DNA of 64,000 nucleotides from Bacillus cereus (GCF_025917685.1 NZ_CP089518.1:3659001-3723000), one strand, 5' to 3'; counted from the first letter of the stretch, positions 41,390 through 53,021 are shown. Made by a program: numbers and translations. Notes: a model not told the origin generated them from the sequence alone.

Positions 41390-42271
41390 CTAATACCTCG
41401 GCTTTCTCTCTCTAATTTCTTCTACGAATTGTTTGTAATTCTTATAACGATACTCGGTTATCTTTCCTTCTTCAACCGCAACTTTCACCGCACATTTCGG
41501 CTCAGAAAGATGTGTACACCCTCTAAATTTACAGTATTGGCTCGCTTCTTTCAACTCTGGAAAACAATATGTAAGATCTTCTACCTCTATATCTATGAAA
41601 TCAAGCGAACTAAAACCAGGTGTATCCGCAACAAGTCCGCTCCCAACTGTAATTAATTCCACGTGTCTTGTCGTATGTTTCCCGCGCCCTAAATGTGAAG
41701 AAATATCATTTGTTTTCAATTCTAAATCTGGACGTAAAACGTTTAACATTGAAGATTTTCCAACACCAGATTGTCCTGCAACGACAGAAACACAGCCCTC
41801 TAAGAATGGTTTCAAAATATCGATACTTTCCGATGTATTTATAGAAGTAAACAATACATCATAACCCATTTCACGATAATCATTTGCAAAAGCTTCAACA
41901 GTTTCCTTCATTTTTTCATTCACTAAATCCATCTTACTAATACAAATAATCGGCTTAATATTATGATATTCAATTTGTACTAAAAATCGATCTAACAGTC
42001 CGGGATTAAAATCTGGTTCTACTGCAGAGAAAACGAGAATCGCTTGATCAACATTAGCAATAGGAGGTCTAACAAGTTCGTTTTTTCGATCAAATACTTC
42101 TAACACATATCCTTCACTCGGATTATCTGCTTGAAAAACGACTTGGTCTCCTACAAGTGGCGTAATTTTATTCTTTCTAAATACACCACGCCCGCGACAT
42201 TGTGTAATTCCTTCTTCATGCTGCACATAATAAAACCCACTTAGAGCTTTTACAATTTTTCCTTCTGGCAT
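41390..42271 (-). CDS. rsgA: Ribosome small-subunit-dependent GTPase RsgA (CpgA/YloQ)
   Basis: Checks 30S maturation. An N-terminal OB-fold (1-65) precedes a circularly permuted GTPase: G4 ([11 protein letters not shown]) before G1 ([19 protein letters not shown]) and G3 ([12 protein letters not shown]). The C-terminal zinc motif is [19 protein letters not shown]. The length is 293 aa. In B. subtilis CpgA is a substrate of PrkC, encoded just upstream here, but a repeat-bearing gap of 423 bases separates the two. Confidence 0.96.
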   Translation of the reverse strand: MPEGKIVKALSGFYYVQHEEGITQCRGRGVFRKNKITPLVGDQVVFQADNPSEGYVLEVFDRKNELVRPPIANVDQAILVFSAVEPDFNPGLLDRFLVQIEYHNIKPIICISKMDLVNEKMKETVEAFANDYREMGYDVLFTSINTSESIDILKPFLEGCVSVVAGQSGVGKSSMLNVLRPDLELKTNDISSHLGRGKHTTRHVELITVGSGLVADTPGFSSLDFIDIEVEDLTYCFPELKEASQYCKFRGCTHLSEPKCAVKVAVEEGKITEYRYKNYKQFVEEIRERKPRY

Positions 42272-42289
42272 ATAATTCTCCTTTATTTT

Positions 42290-42312
42290 GTATAAAGTGA
42301 AACTGTAATTAA
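42290..42312 (+). repeat. Truncated bcr-type start
   Basis: GTATAAAGTGAAACTGTAAT matches the first bases of copies A and B, then diverges. It may be a deletion remnant or a target-like sequence. Confidence 0.5.
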
Positions 42313-42495
42313 TAATGAATTGACTAGAGTTCTTTAAACAATTATTTAAAAACTAACTAAATATACACCCAGTTAATATATTTAAACTACCATCACATTC
42401 AAAATATTATTCACAATCATATCACCTTTATAGCTTTTGAATCATATATTTTTGCCTGCTATACCATCCATTATATAGACAGATAACAGGCAAGA

Positions 42496-42659
42496 GTAAT
42501 AAAGTGAAACTTTGATCATTGGGGTTTTATCGATCCCCTCTGATTAGTAAAAGCCCTCACCAATCGGGCTTTTACGGGCAGTCAATTCCTGTCTACCTTC
42601 TTTGCTTTACAGCCGAATTTTGAGGCGGGAGTCTTACTACCAACAGATAGCAGGACAAA
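42496..42659 (+). repeat. bcr-type repeat, copy B
   Basis: Begins AATAAAGTGAAACT and shares with copy A the blocks GCCCTCACCAATCGGGCTTT and TTTTACGGGCAGT, and the AGCCGAATTT and GGACAAA parts. Its second hairpin is longer than in copy A: GTAAAAGCCC and GGGCTTTTAC pair over 10 bp. The first hairpin is imperfect here. Confidence 0.8.
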
Positions 42660-42690
42660 TTCCATCCTCTATTAAACAAGAATGGAATCC
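42655..42690 (-). terminator. Possible terminator downstream of prkC
   Basis: On the minus strand ATTCCATTCTT (42688-42678) pairs with GAGGATGGAAT (42669-42659), two G-U pairs included; TTTGTCC follows. The T run is weak. Confidence 0.45.
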
Positions 42691-42694
42691 ATTA

Positions 42695-44668
42695 TTATTG
42701 AGCTGGATATGGTACTTCTTTTTCTATAATCGTTACTCCATCTCGAACAATTTTATAATGTCCCTTTGAACCTTCTTGAATTACAAATTCTAAAGAAATA
42801 GTCGCTGACTCAGTAATCGTTCTCGTTTCAACTGGTCTATCCATTTTTTGCTGCATATCTTCTTTATAAATTTCTATTGTTTGCGGTTTTTTCTCACCTA
42901 TTGCAGAAGCTTCATATGGGATAGAAATATTATCCACTTTTACTGTTTTCGTCACTTTGGGCTTCGGACCATCAGAGATAACAATCGTTACTTTATCTCC
43001 TTCTTTTAAAGGTGTCCCAGGTTTTGGAAATTGAGAAATAACAAGTCCCTTTTCAACAGTATCTGAATACTCCCTTTTTATATCAGAAACAAGCTTTCTT
43101 TCATTTAAGTAACCTTTTACACTATTTTCAGTCCATCCTGAAAAATCACCTGGCCTAATTTGATAAGGCCCTTTACTTACCCAAATCTTCAGTTCTTGTT
43201 CTGCCTCTACTACCATTTGATCAGGCGTTGGTATTTGCTCTACGATTTCACCTTTCGGCTTATCATTTTCAATAAAATTAATGGTAACCTGTTTATATTT
43301 TTCTTCTAACTCAGCTCTTATACTCTCGAAATCTTTTCCTGTGAAGTCACTCATTTTACTTTTCTTTTTTCCACCTGATTGATAGATAGTGATTTTAGAG
43401 CTTTCTTTCACTACTCTTCCGGCTATTGGATCTGTTTTTATCACTTTTCCCACTTCAACATTATCTGTATATACAATGTTAGGTTCTGTAACTTCAAAGC
43501 CTTTTTCAACTAATGTATTTACAGCTGTCGTATACTTCATACCAGCCACATCAGGAACCTTCACATCTTTCGGAATAAAGAAGCCTGGAATAACAGTAAG
43601 CGCTAATGTTATCCCTATCGCTAAAAGTAAAAATGTTGTAATTAAAACCTTCAGCCATTTGTTACTGCGCTTTTTCTTCTTACCTGATTCGGTCTCTTCT
43701 TTTCTTGCTTGTTCATCCACTTTACTTCCTTTTAGCACAATTGTTTCATCACTCACATTTTGGAATAATTGTTCTTGTTGAATGATTGGAATCGCTTTCG
43801 TTGCTTCCATATCTTCTGGTATGTAAAATGGTTGTTCATTTATTCTTTCTGGATATAGCGCTGTTTCAATATCCCGTTTCATCGCGTTAGCAGATTGATA
43901 TCGATGGAACGGATCTTTCGCAGTTGCCTTTAATATAATATTTTCAACACTTTGTGGAATATTTTCATTCCATCTTTTTGGAGATGGTATTTCATTTTGT
44001 AGATGTTTTAAAGCTATTGCAACAGCAGATTCACCCGAAAACGGTTGTCTTCCTGTTAACAATTCAAACATAACAATCCCAAGTGAATAAATATCTGATT
44101 GTTTATTCGCTATACCACCACGTGCTTGTTCTGGTGATAAATAATGTACAGAACCGAGCACCGAATTTGTATGTGTAATTGTTGTTGCACTTGTAGCTGT
44201 CGCAATTCCAAAGTCTGTGACTTTTATCACTCCATCATCTCGAATCAAAATATTGTGCGGCTTTATATCACGATGCACAATCTCAAAATGATGGGCGTGT
44301 GCCATGGCGGACGTTAACTGCTCCATTATATCAAGAGCTTCTCCTATCGGTAACATCCCTCGATCAATTATGTATTGCTTCAATGTTCGTCCAGGTACAT
44401 ATTCCATTACAAGATAATATATACCATCCTCTTCCCCAACATCATACATATTCACAATATTTGGATGCGACAACGTTGTAACAGATTGCGCTTCTCGATG
44501 GAAACGTTTAATAAACTCTTCATTATTTGAATAGTCGAGTCTTAATATTTTTACCGCTACATCTCGGCCAAGTATTTCATCATGAGCTAAATATACATTG
44601 GCCATTCCTCCACCGCCAATCATTTTCAGCAGCTTATAACGGTCATTTAAGCGTTTTCCAATCAGCAC
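42695..44668 (-). CDS. prkC: Membrane Ser/Thr protein kinase PrkC with PASTA repeats
   Basis: Senses muropeptides and signals spore germination and envelope stress. The cytoplasmic kinase domain (about 10-270) has [23 protein letters not shown] (Lys), [27 protein letters not shown] and [11 protein letters not shown] membrane segment lies near residues 345-365 ([20 protein letters not shown]). Three PASTA repeats follow ([12 protein letters not shown]..., [10 protein letters not shown]..., [12 protein letters not shown]...), then a C-terminal Ig-like part. The GTG at 44666-44668 (657 aa, [12 protein letters not shown]) is chosen after AGGTG; a GTG four codons earlier overlaps prpC. Confidence 0.96.
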   Translation of the reverse strand: MLIGKRLNDRYKLLKMIGGGGMANVYLAHDEILGRDVAVKILRLDYSNNEEFIKRFHREAQSVTTLSHPNIVNMYDVGEEDGIYYLVMEYVPGRTLKQYIIDRGMLPIGEALDIMEQLTSAMAHAHHFEIVHRDIKPHNILIRDDGVIKVTDFGIATATSATTITHTNSVLGSVHYLSPEQARGGIANKQSDIYSLGIVMFELLTGRQPFSGESAVAIALKHLQNEIPSPKRWNENIPQSVENIILKATAKDPFHRYQSANAMKRDIETALYPERINEQPFYIPEDMEATKAIPIIQQEQLFQNVSDETIVLKGSKVDEQARKEETESGKKKKRSNKWLKVLITTFLLLAIGITLALTVIPGFFIPKDVKVPDVAGMKYTTAVNTLVEKGFEVTEPNIVYTDNVEVGKVIKTDPIAGRVVKESSKITIYQSGGKKKSKMSDFTGKDFESIRAELEEKYKQVTINFIENDKPKGEIVEQIPTPDQMVVEAEQELKIWVSKGPYQIRPGDFSGWTENSVKGYLNERKLVSDIKREYSDTVEKGLVISQFPKPGTPLKEGDKVTIVISDGPKPKVTKTVKVDNISIPYEASAIGEKKPQTIEIYKEDMQQKMDRPVETRTITESATISLEFVIQEGSKGHYKIVRDGVTIIEKEVPYPAQ

Positions 44669-44676
44669 GTTGCACT

Positions 44677-45429
44677 TCACCTACTTTCGTTTGCCGAATC
44701 CGCATAATCAATAATAACGAGGGTGATATTATCTTCTCCACCACGATCATTTGCTAATTGAATGAAATGCTCTCCCTTCGCCTCGAGCTGTTCATTCAAT
44801 TGTAAAATTTGTTGCATATCAGCCATAGGGACTTTGTTAGACAATCCATCAGAGCAAAGAAGCAATTGATCATCTTCTTCTAGAACTAATGTTTTAACAT
44901 CTAATCCAACTGTTTCTTCTGTACCTAACGCTCTTAATAGAACATTCTTTTTCGGGTGATATTCTGCATCTTCTTTTGAAATTTCACCGTGCCTAACAAG
45001 TTCATTTACAAGTGAGTGATCTTCCGTTATAAGCGACATTTCTCCCTCTGATACCATATAACAACGACTATCTCCTATATGACCTATTGTTACAAAACTA
45101 GGTGTACAAATCGCTACGATAACCGTTGTTCCCATGCCATTACATTCAACATGCTGCTTAGAGTAAGCATATATACGCTCATTAATAATTCCAACGTTAG
45201 TATGTAACCACTTTTCTACTTTTTTAGGCTCATTCATATTATGCGTTTGCTTCCAATAATCATGGAATAATTGAATAGCCATCGAACTAGCTACATCGCC
45301 AGCTCGATGACCTCCCATTCCATCTGCTACTACCGCTAAAATATTTCCATCTAAATTGTGAAAAACTCCTGCACTATCTTCATTATGTTGACGAACTTTC
45401 CCTTTATCCGATAGAAACACGGCTTTCAT
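44677..45429 (-). CDS. prpC: PP2C-type protein phosphatase PrpC
   Basis: Removes phosphate from PrkC and its substrates. PPM/PP2C motifs: [12 protein letters not shown] (metal Asp), [58 protein letters not shown] and [11 protein letters not shown]. The ATG at 45427-45429 (250 aa) follows CGAGGTGACG; the frame is open 26 codons further but those overlap rlmN. It lies nine bases before prkC, its partner kinase gene. Confidence 0.96.
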   Translation of the reverse strand: MKAVFLSDKGKVRQHNEDSAGVFHNLDGNILAVVADGMGGHRAGDVASSMAIQLFHDYWKQTHNMNEPKKVEKWLHTNVGIINERIYAYSKQHVECNGMGTTVIVAICTPSFVTIGHIGDSRCYMVSEGEMSLITEDHSLVNELVRHGEISKEDAEYHPKKNVLLRALGTEETVGLDVKTLVLEEDDQLLLCSDGLSNKVPMADMQQILQLNEQLEAKGEHFIQLANDRGGEDNITLVIIDYADSANESR

Positions 45430-45433
45430 CTCG

Positions 45434-46522
45434 TCACCTCGTCTCTTCTTTGCGCTCCTTTGCACGCAACTGACCGCAGGCTGCATCAATATCATGACCT
45501 TGTTCACGGCGAATTGTTACATTCACTCCACGATCTTTTAGCGTCTTTTCAAATAAGAAAATTTGCTCTCGTGGCGTACGTACATAATCACGTTCTGGCA
45601 CGTAGTTTACCGGAATTAAGTTTACATGACATTTTACACCTTTTAAGAGCGCAGCAAGTTCTTCCGCTTGCTCAACTTGGTCATTTTCCCCTCCAAATAA
45701 GCCATATTCAAACGTAATACGACGCCCTGTTCTATTTACATAGTATTTAACAGCTTCCATTAAATCTGGTAGCTTATAAGCACGGTTAATCGGCATTAAT
45801 TTTGAACGTAACTCTGTATTTGCAGAATGCAATGAAATCGCAAAATTGATTTGCATATCTTCTTCAGCGAACTTATAAATTTTTGGAACAATTCCACTTG
45901 TTGAAACTGTCATATGCCTTGCGCCAATATGAATTCCTTTTTCATGATTTACAATGCGTAAGAATGACATTAAGTTGTCATAATTATCAAACGGCTCTCC
46001 AATTCCCATAACAACAAGAGAACTTACACGCTCTTCTGTTTCATCAAGCGCACGCTGAACTTCTACTACTTGCGCTACAATTTCTCCAGCTTCTAGGTTT
46101 CGTTTTAGCCCACCAAGTGTAGAAGCACAGAACGTACAGCCAATTCGGCAACCAACCTGTGTTGTTACACAGATCGAATTTCCATATTCATGTCGCATTA
46201 ATACCGTTTCAATAGAGTATCCATCGTATAACTGGAATAAGAATTTAATTGTTCCATCCGAAGACGTTTGTTTTACTAATGTATTTAAAGTAGTAATATC
46301 AAAGGAATTCGACAATTTATCGCGCAATCCTTTAGAAAGGTTTGACATATCCTCATAATTTTTTACACGTTTTTTATATAACCAATCAAAAATTTGCCCT
46401 GCACGGAATTTAGGTTCCCCTTGTTCCTTTAACCAATCTTGCATTTCATGAAGTTGTAAAGAGTAAATTGACGGTTTCTTTGTTTCTAGATTTTTCTTTT
46501 GTTTTTTTACAGTTGTTTCCAT
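45434..46522 (-). CDS. rlmN: Dual-specificity 23S rRNA/tRNA (A2503/A37) methyltransferase RlmN
   Basis: Radical SAM enzyme that methylates C2 of A2503 in 23S rRNA and A37 in some tRNAs. The iron-sulfur motif is [14 protein letters not shown], with the catalytic cysteine in CGQLR near the C-terminus ([10 protein letters not shown]) and the second in the early RADICAL SAM region. The length is 362 aa. It lies between rsmB and prpC with four-base gaps. Confidence 0.96.
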   Translation of the reverse strand: METTVKKQKKNLETKKPSIYSLQLHEMQDWLKEQGEPKFRAGQIFDWLYKKRVKNYEDMSNLSKGLRDKLSNSFDITTLNTLVKQTSSDGTIKFLFQLYDGYSIETVLMRHEYGNSICVTTQVGCRIGCTFCASTLGGLKRNLEAGEIVAQVVEVQRALDETEERVSSLVVMGIGEPFDNYDNLMSFLRIVNHEKGIHIGARHMTVSTSGIVPKIYKFAEEDMQINFAISLHSANTELRSKLMPINRAYKLPDLMEAVKYYVNRTGRRITFEYGLFGGENDQVEQAEELAALLKGVKCHVNLIPVNYVPERDYVRTPREQIFLFEKTLKDRGVNVTIRREQGHDIDAACGQLRAKERKEETR

Positions 46523-46526
46523 GATG

Positions 46527-47861
46527 CTACACCTTCTTTCTTAAACAAGCAATATAAAAGCCATCTGTTGCAAAATAATGCGGTAAAATTTGTACTTGAC
46601 CTTCATCAATGTACGGACTTAATTTTTCTGGCATACGTTCTTTTATCGTAGTATCCCACTCAAATTCAGGATGCTCTTGTAAAAAACGTTCTATTACTTG
46701 TTCATTTTCTATTTTTTCAATTGTACACGTACTATAAACAAGGCGACCACCTTGTTTTAATAATGGTGCTATTTTGTCTAATATCGCAAATTGAATCGTT
46801 GATAATCGTTCACTATCGCCCTTATCTTTCCCTAACTTAATATCAGGTTTACGTCTTATAACACCGAATCCTGAACATGGCGCATCTACTAATATTTTAT
46901 CAAAGGTTTCATTTTCAAAATGCTCTTGAACTTTTCTAGCATCTAATGCCTTTGTTTCTACATTTTCTAGACCAAGTCGATCTGCTTGTTGTCTAATTAA
47001 ACGCACTTTATGTGCATGTAAATCAAGGGACATTACCTTACCAGTTCCCTTTAATCGCTCTGCAATATGCGTTGTTTTCCCGCCTGGGGCAGCACAACTA
47101 TCAAGGACTGCATCGCCCTCATTTGGTTCTAAAGCACGTGCCACCAGCATAGAGCTTTCATCTTGAATAGAGAGAAATCCTTTTTTAAACGCTTCTGTAT
47201 GCGCTACATTCCCTCTTTCAATTTGAATTGCATCATCTGACAAATCGCCACGTTTCGCTTCTATACCCTCGTTTGCTAATAGCCCAATCGCTTCTTCCAC
47301 CGTAACTTTATCAACATTCACACGTGCTGTCGGTACAGGTGGTAACATATTTACTTCACACATTTTCCCTGCTGTCTCTAAACCGTATTCAGATACCCAG
47401 TCTTGTACAAGCCAAGCTGGATGACTCGTTGTAATCGCAAGACGTTCTACCGGATCCTTGATTTCTTCTAACGACGGTACACCTTCTCGCTGAATTGAAC
47501 GTAATACTCCGTTCACCATGCCTGAAATCCCTTTATGCCCACGACGTTTCGCAATCTCAACAGCTTCATGAATAGCCGCTCTTTCTGGAACTCGGTCTAA
47601 ATATAGCATTTGATATAAAGATAGGCGAAGCAACACTCTTACCCAAGCCTCAACCTTCTTTTTTAAAAATGGTTGTAAATAGTAGTCTAATGTGTCACGA
47701 CGTTGAATTGTTCCATATACAATTTCAGTTAATAAGCCTATATCTTTTCTATCAATTGCACTTTTTTCAATCAGGTTATTTAAAAGTAAGTTGCTATATG
47801 CGCCACTTTTTTCTACTTGAATTAAACCATCAAGAGCTAACTCACGAACATTTTGTCTCAT
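46527..47861 (-). CDS. rsmB: 16S rRNA (C967-C5)-methyltransferase RsmB (Sun)
   Basis: An N-terminal NusB-like RNA-binding domain (about 1-140) is followed by a Rossmann methyltransferase: [20 protein letters not shown] (SAM loop), [20 protein letters not shown] and [19 protein letters not shown] (catalytic cysteines). The length is 444 aa. Its ATG overlaps the fmt stop by four bases (ATGA). Confidence 0.96.
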   Translation of the reverse strand: MRQNVRELALDGLIQVEKSGAYSNLLLNNLIEKSAIDRKDIGLLTEIVYGTIQRRDTLDYYLQPFLKKKVEAWVRVLLRLSLYQMLYLDRVPERAAIHEAVEIAKRRGHKGISGMVNGVLRSIQREGVPSLEEIKDPVERLAITTSHPAWLVQDWVSEYGLETAGKMCEVNMLPPVPTARVNVDKVTVEEAIGLLANEGIEAKRGDLSDDAIQIERGNVAHTEAFKKGFLSIQDESSMLVARALEPNEGDAVLDSCAAPGGKTTHIAERLKGTGKVMSLDLHAHKVRLIRQQADRLGLENVETKALDARKVQEHFENETFDKILVDAPCSGFGVIRRKPDIKLGKDKGDSERLSTIQFAILDKIAPLLKQGGRLVYSTCTIEKIENEQVIERFLQEHPEFEWDTTIKERMPEKLSPYIDEGQVQILPHYFATDGFYIACLRKKV

Positions 47862-48802
47862 TCATTTTCTCCTAACTTCGTGCCAATTTCAGGTTTTGTT
47901 CCACGTAAAAACTGTGAACAACTCATGCGCTTTTTACCAGACGGTTGTAATTCAGTAATTTTAACACCTGTCTCATTACCTGTTGCAACAACAAATCCAT
48001 CTTCTTCATGAGCGACTATTGTACCTGGTTCAGCTTTCTCTGCCATAGAAACTTTCTCTCCCCACCATACTTTTACAACTTGTCCTGCTAAAGTTGTATA
48101 AGCAACTGGCCATGGATTCAATCCGCGAATGTGATTGTATACTTCTTCACCTGTTTTTGTCCAATCAATTTTCTCTTGCTCACGTTTTATATTATATGCG
48201 AACGTTACTTCATCTTCATTTTGTTTAATTGGTTCTAGCTTACCTTGGATTAATAAAGGTACTGTTTTAGATAGAAGATGTGCACCTGCTTCACTTAACT
48301 TATCGAATAACGAGCCCGTCGTTTCACGCTCGTCAATTTCCACTTCTACTTGCGTTAAGATATCACCAGCATCTAATTTTTCTACCATATACATAATTGT
48401 AATGCCTGTTTTCGCTTTTCCTTCCATAATCGCATAATGAATCGGTGCACCACCGCGAAGCTCTGGAAGTAATGATGCATGGACATTAATACATCCGTAC
48501 TTTGGTGCTTCTAAAATTTCGTTTGGTACAATCTGACCGAACGCAGCTGTTACAATTAAATCTGCCTCTAGTGCTAATACTTTTTCATATTCGTCTTGTT
48601 CACGAATTTTCAGTGGCTGTAGCACCGGAATACCATGTTTCTCTGCTTCAACTTTAACTGGAGTAGGCGTTAAAACCTTTTTTCTACCTACTGGACGATC
48701 CGGTTGTGTTACAACACCCACTACGTCATATCCATCCTCGATAAGACGACGAAGCACCGGTACAGAAAAGTCCGGTGTTCCCATAAATACTACTTTTATC
48801 AT
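47858..48802 (-). CDS. fmt: Methionyl-tRNA formyltransferase
   Basis: Formylates initiator Met-tRNA with 10-formyl-THF. N-terminal domain: [20 protein letters not shown] and the catalytic [21 protein letters not shown] (Asn, His) and [13 protein letters not shown] (Asp). The C-terminal OB-like domain binds tRNA. The length is 314 aa. It lies 23 bases after def, whose product removes the formyl group, and overlaps rsmB. Confidence 0.97.
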   Translation of the reverse strand: MIKVVFMGTPDFSVPVLRRLIEDGYDVVGVVTQPDRPVGRKKVLTPTPVKVEAEKHGIPVLQPLKIREQDEYEKVLALEADLIVTAAFGQIVPNEILEAPKYGCINVHASLLPELRGGAPIHYAIMEGKAKTGITIMYMVEKLDAGDILTQVEVEIDERETTGSLFDKLSEAGAHLLSKTVPLLIQGKLEPIKQNEDEVTFAYNIKREQEKIDWTKTGEEVYNHIRGLNPWPVAYTTLAGQVVKVWWGEKVSMAEKAEPGTIVAHEEDGFVVATGNETGVKITELQPSGKKRMSCSQFLRGTKPEIGTKLGENE

Positions 48803-48825
48803 TCAAAAACCGCTCCTTTTAACAC

Positions 48826-49296
48826 CTATTCTAATTCGTTTTCTTCATAATATCTCGTCACTTTAGATGTAAATAAAACACCATGTAAATGATCGATTTC
48901 ATGCTGAATCGCACGCGCTAAGAAGTCTTTTGCTTCTAATAAGAATATTTTCCCACGACGATTTTGCGCACGCACTTTAATGTAATCTGCACGCTCCACT
49001 TCACCATAAAGTCCCGGAAAGCTTAAGCAGCCTTCGGGACCTACTTGTTCACCACGTTTTTCTAAAATAACCGGATTTATTAATTCTATTTTACCCGTAT
49101 CATCACCGATATCAACAACAGCAACTTGTAAGCTCACACCTACTTGTGGTGCAGCTAAACCAACGCCATCTGCAATTAACATTGTTTCATGCATATCTTT
49201 TAACAATTTCACTAACTTTTTATCAAAGTTAATTACTCTTTCGCATGGTGTTTCTAATACTTCATTTGGATGCTTTACAATTTCTAAAACTGCCAT
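48826..49296 (-). CDS. def: Peptide deformylase
   Basis: Removes the formyl group from nascent proteins. The three PDF motifs are present: DGVGLAAPQVGVS (motif I), EGCLSFPG (metal Cys) and IQHEIDHLHGVLF (HExxH metal site). The length is 156 aa, a type I form. It lies between priA and fmt, the usual Bacillus order. Confidence 0.97.
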   Translation of the reverse strand: MAVLEIVKHPNEVLETPCERVINFDKKLVKLLKDMHETMLIADGVGLAAPQVGVSLQVAVVDIGDDTGKIELINPVILEKRGEQVGPEGCLSFPGLYGEVERADYIKVRAQNRRGKIFLLEAKDFLARAIQHEIDHLHGVLFTSKVTRYYEENELE

Positions 49297-49307
49297 ATTT
49301 CCCTCCG

Positions 49308-51713
49308 CTACATTAACATTGTTGGATTAAAATCAATTGAGATTTGTAGCTCTTTTTGCATTTCTGCTTGATAATGTTCATTTACCATTTTGAGCACGTT
49401 CTTTAAGTTTGGTTCCCGTTTGTATTTTATCATGCATTGGTAACGATATCTATCTTTTATCCTTGGAATCGCTGAAGCAACTGGGCCTAATACCATTGTT
49501 TGCTGTGAGCAATGCGTTCGTAAATGACCGACAATTTTTTCCGTCACTTGGACTGCCTTTAATAATTCTGGATGAGATACGGTTACAAGCACAACGTAAT
49601 AATACGGCGGATATTGTCTTGTTCGTCTCATTTGCATTTCATGTTCAAAAAACACATCATATTGCTGATTCTTTGCTAATTCTACACTGTAATGTTCCGG
49701 TGTATACGTTTGAATTACAACTTCCCCTGGCAATTCATGCCTTCCAGCACGTCCACTCACTTGCGTCAATAGCTGATAGGTCTTTTCACTCGCTCGGAAA
49801 TCAGGTAAGTGCAGCATCGTATCTGCCGTTAATACACCTACAAGCGTCACTTTCGGAAAATCAAGTCCTTTTGCAATCATTTGTGTTCCCAGTAATATAT
49901 CTGCTTTCTCTTCCCCAAATGCCTTTAGTAATTTTTCATGCATTCCTTTACGGCTTGTTGTATCTACGTCCATTCGAATGACTCGCGCCTGTGGAAATAG
50001 TTTTGTGATTTCTTCTTCTACCTTTTGTGTACCAGTACCAAAAAAACGAATGTATGTACTATTACAAGCCGGACACTCTGTTGGCATACTTTCCTCATGG
50101 CTACAATAATGACATTTTAAACGATGATTCATTTTGTGGTATGTCAACGAAATATCACAATGCGGACATTGTACGACATATCCACAATCACGGCACATCA
50201 CAAACGTAGAATGTCCCCTTCTATTTAAAAAGAGAACCATTTGTTCTTTCTTTTCTAATCGATCTGCTATTTTCTCATGTAGTGCCTTTGAAAACATTGA
50301 GCGATTTCCATCACGAAGTTCTTCACGCATATCTACAATTTCTACGGTCGGCAAAGCTTGTTCATTCATACGTTTCTCCATCGTCAGCAACTCATAGACA
50401 CCCTTTTTTGCTCTAGCAAATGATTCAAGTGTTGGGGTTGCACTTCCAAGAACGATTGGGCACTTATGATATTGCCCTCTCCACACCGCTACATCTCTTG
50501 CATGATATCTCGGATTATCTTCTTGCTTATAACTCGATTCATGCTCTTCATCTATAATGATAATTCCTAAATTTTCAAAAGGAGCAAAAATAGCTGAACG
50601 TGCACCAACTACAACTTTCACTTCTTTTCTTAAAATCTTTCGCCATTCATCATATTTTTCACCAACTGAAAGCGCACTATGAAGAACCGCAACTTGCGAA
50701 CCGAACCTACCTTTGAAACGATCTACCATCTGAGGCGTTAACGCGATTTCCGGAACAAGTACAATAGCTTCTTTTCCCTTTTTCAACACCGCTGCTATAG
50801 ATTGTAAATATACTTCTGTCTTCCCACTTCCTGTAACACCATATAGTAAAAATGGATTATAAGTTTCATTTGCAATTGATGATAAGATCGGTGTAATAAC
50901 TTGCTTTTGCTCCTCAGTAAGCGGAAATGGTTTCGTTTGTTCAAAATCATCATCGTCATATGGATTCCGATATACTTCCACATACTTTTCTGAGATTAGT
51001 CCCTTTTTAACAAGTGCTTTTATTGGAGCATCTGTTATTTGCAACTCTTCTGTTATCACTTTCAACGGTACACTTTTATAATTTTCCACAAAATAATAGA
51101 GTACATCTTGTTGTTTTTTACTTTTCAGTTCAAATGCCGCTAATTCTAATTTATCTTCTGGCAACTCCGGCTGTACTACTCTTTGTTTTTTCTTTTGCAC
51201 TTTATCCTTTACCTGATAAACAACTTCAATCGTGCCATTTTTAATTTCTTGTTGAATAGTGCGGTATAGATGCGGCTGCGTCTCAATCGCTTCCCAATCT
51301 ATCGCCTCTTTGTTTTGAAATAAAAACAGTAGTTCAGGTGCTACTTCTTCTTGTTTACGAAGTTGTATCCGTTTTTTATACGTCGCTTTTATCGCTGTCG
51401 GAAGCATCACTTGAAAAGCTGAAATCATATAACATAACGTTTCACTTGTAAGCCAATATCCAAGCCTTAATAATTCCTCATTTAAAACCGGAGTAACATC
51501 TAATATTTCATGGAGTGCCTTTAATTTTTTACTTTCTACCTCAGCCGAGTCCTTTATGCCAATAATAAAGCCTTGCAATTTTCTTGGACCGAATGGAACT
51601 ACTACACGCATTCCTGTTTGCACGATATCTTCCCATTTTTTAGGGATGATATAATCAAACGGCCGATCTGTTTGACGTGCTGGTACATCAACAATTACAC
51701 TTGCAAACTTCAT
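49308..51713 (-). CDS. priA: Primosomal replication helicase PriA
   Basis: Restarts collapsed forks and loads the replicative helicase. A DNA-binding N-terminal region (1-240) precedes the helicase core: FLLYGVTGSGKTEVYLQSIA, GIIIIDEEHESSYKQ (DEEH), LGSATPTLESF, and TQVSGRAGRHELPGEVVIQT. The zinc cysteines lie in VMCRDCGYVVQCPHCD and LKCHYCSHEESMPTECPACNS. The ATG at 51711-51713 (801 aa) overlaps the coaBC stop (ATGA), so translation is coupled. Confidence 0.96.
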   Translation of the reverse strand: MKFASVIVDVPARQTDRPFDYIIPKKWEDIVQTGMRVVVPFGPRKLQGFIIGIKDSAEVESKKLKALHEILDVTPVLNEELLRLGYWLTSETLCYMISAFQVMLPTAIKATYKKRIQLRKQEEVAPELLFLFQNKEAIDWEAIETQPHLYRTIQQEIKNGTIEVVYQVKDKVQKKKQRVVQPELPEDKLELAAFELKSKKQQDVLYYFVENYKSVPLKVITEELQITDAPIKALVKKGLISEKYVEVYRNPYDDDDFEQTKPFPLTEEQKQVITPILSSIANETYNPFLLYGVTGSGKTEVYLQSIAAVLKKGKEAIVLVPEIALTPQMVDRFKGRFGSQVAVLHSALSVGEKYDEWRKILRKEVKVVVGARSAIFAPFENLGIIIIDEEHESSYKQEDNPRYHARDVAVWRGQYHKCPIVLGSATPTLESFARAKKGVYELLTMEKRMNEQALPTVEIVDMREELRDGNRSMFSKALHEKIADRLEKKEQMVLFLNRRGHSTFVMCRDCGYVVQCPHCDISLTYHKMNHRLKCHYCSHEESMPTECPACNSTYIRFFGTGTQKVEEEITKLFPQARVIRMDVDTTSRKGMHEKLLKAFGEEKADILLGTQMIAKGLDFPKVTLVGVLTADTMLHLPDFRASEKTYQLLTQVSGRAGRHELPGEVVIQTYTPEHYSVELAKNQQYDVFFEHEMQMRRTRQYPPYYYVVLVTVSHPELLKAVQVTEKIVGHLRTHCSQQTMVLGPVASAIPRIKDRYRYQCMIKYKREPNLKNVLKMVNEHYQAEMQKELQISIDFNPTMLM

Positions 51714-52915
51714 ACACAATCATCTTCTAACATCATTTCGATTTGCTTTAATATTTCACGAGCCACTTCTTTCTTTGTTAAAAGTGGTAACTCAATAATC
51801 TCTCCATCTTTTCTATACATTGTTACAATATTCGTATCTGTACCAAAGCCAGCTCCTTGCGCCTTCACATCGTTCGCAACAATCATATTTGCATTTTTCT
51901 CGCGTAATTTTTTCGTCGCATATTCTTCTATATTCGTCGTTTCAGCTGCAAATCCAATAAGTAACTGTCGCTCTTTTTTCTCACCTAATGTTCTTAAAAT
52001 ATCTACTGTTCTTTCCAATTCAATAACAGCATCGCCATTTTGCTTTTTCATTTTATTATCGTGAACATATTTTGGGCGATAATCTGCAACTGCCGCTGTC
52101 TTGATAACAACATCTACATTCTGATAATGTTGAAGAACTGCCTCTAACATATCTTGTGCAGATTCTACTTGTCTTGTTGTTACATGTAATGGCGGATTTA
52201 ATGCTGTCGGTCCTGACACAAGTATGACATCAGCACCTAAGCTTGCTGCAACTTCTGCAATCGCATACCCCATCTTTCCAGAAGAAAAATTCGTCATAAA
52301 ACGGACTGGGTCAATCTTTTCACGTGTCGGGCCAGCCGTTATTAATATTCGCTTTCCTTGCAATGGTTTTTGTTCTGAGAAAACCTCTTCTAACCTTCCA
52401 ATAATCACCTCAGGTTCTTCCAGTCTTCCCTTAGCTACATAACCGCATGCTAAAAAGCCTTCGCCAGGCTCAATAAATGTATATCCTAACGCTTTTAACG
52501 TCATCATATTTTTTTGAACAATTTTATTTTCATACATATGCACATTCATAGCAGGCGCAATCCAAACTGGAGCTGTAGTAGCCAACAACGTAGTCGTTAT
52601 CATATCATCCGCAATACCATTCGCTAACTTCCCAATGCAATTCGCTGTAGCAGGTGCCACAAGTACAACATCTGCCCAATCCGCTAAATCAATGTGAGCG
52701 ATAACCGCTGAGTCTTTTTCATCAAACGTATCCGTATATACATCGTGGCGAGAAAGCGCTTGAAATGTAAGAGGTGTAACAAACTTCATTGCCGATTCAC
52801 TCATCATTACTTTTACAGTAGCACCCGCTTGTGTCAATTTACTCGTTAACGCAGCTGCCTTAAAAACTGCAATGCCTCCTGTTACACATAGAAGTATCTT
52901 TTTCCCTTTTAGCAT
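51710..52915 (-). CDS. coaBC: Bifunctional phosphopantothenoylcysteine decarboxylase/synthase CoaBC (Dfp)
   Basis: Two consecutive steps of coenzyme A synthesis. The N-terminal flavoprotein CoaC domain (about 1-180) shows CVTGGIAVFKAAALTSKL and APAMNVHMYEN; the CoaB domain (about 185-401) starts RILITAGPTREKIDPVRFMTNFSSGKMGYAIAE. The length is 401 aa. A 196-base gap with the rpoZ terminator lies upstream; it overlaps priA downstream. Confidence 0.95.
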   Translation of the reverse strand: MLKGKKILLCVTGGIAVFKAAALTSKLTQAGATVKVMMSESAMKFVTPLTFQALSRHDVYTDTFDEKDSAVIAHIDLADWADVVLVAPATANCIGKLANGIADDMITTTLLATTAPVWIAPAMNVHMYENKIVQKNMMTLKALGYTFIEPGEGFLACGYVAKGRLEEPEVIIGRLEEVFSEQKPLQGKRILITAGPTREKIDPVRFMTNFSSGKMGYAIAEVAASLGADVILVSGPTALNPPLHVTTRQVESAQDMLEAVLQHYQNVDVVIKTAAVADYRPKYVHDNKMKKQNGDAVIELERTVDILRTLGEKKERQLLIGFAAETTNIEEYATKKLREKNANMIVANDVKAQGAGFGTDTNIVTMYRKDGEIIELPLLTKKEVAREILKQIEMMLEDDCV

Positions 52916-53021
52916 ATGACTCGTCCTCTTTCTTTTTCAAACTTATTCTACTGAAATAGAATTTTCAGCTCGTCAGTACCAATATGTTGTTCCACCTTGT
53001 TACGATTATTTCTTCCCTATC

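Larger units (their letters stand above)
42272..42694. other. prkC-rsgA intergenic stretch
   Basis: No gene. It holds a terminator-like hairpin after prkC, one full bcr-type repeat, a truncated bcr start near rsgA, and about 180 AT-rich bases including a TTGCCTG/CAGGCAA inverted repeat (42452-42458 and 42487-42493). Confidence 0.75.

Noticed and set aside
42452..42493. TTGCCTG/CAGGCAA inverted repeat considered as the prkC terminator
   Set aside because: On the minus strand the stem is followed by A-rich, not T-rich, sequence and the loop is large.
36788..42659. CRISPR-like repeats
   Set aside because: The repeated segments are only two to four dispersed copies about 160 bases long with no regular spacers; no cas genes are present.
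49409..49981. 190-codon open frame on the plus strand
   Set aside because: It lies wholly inside priA on the opposite strand, has no ribosome binding site, and priA is strongly supported by its motifs.
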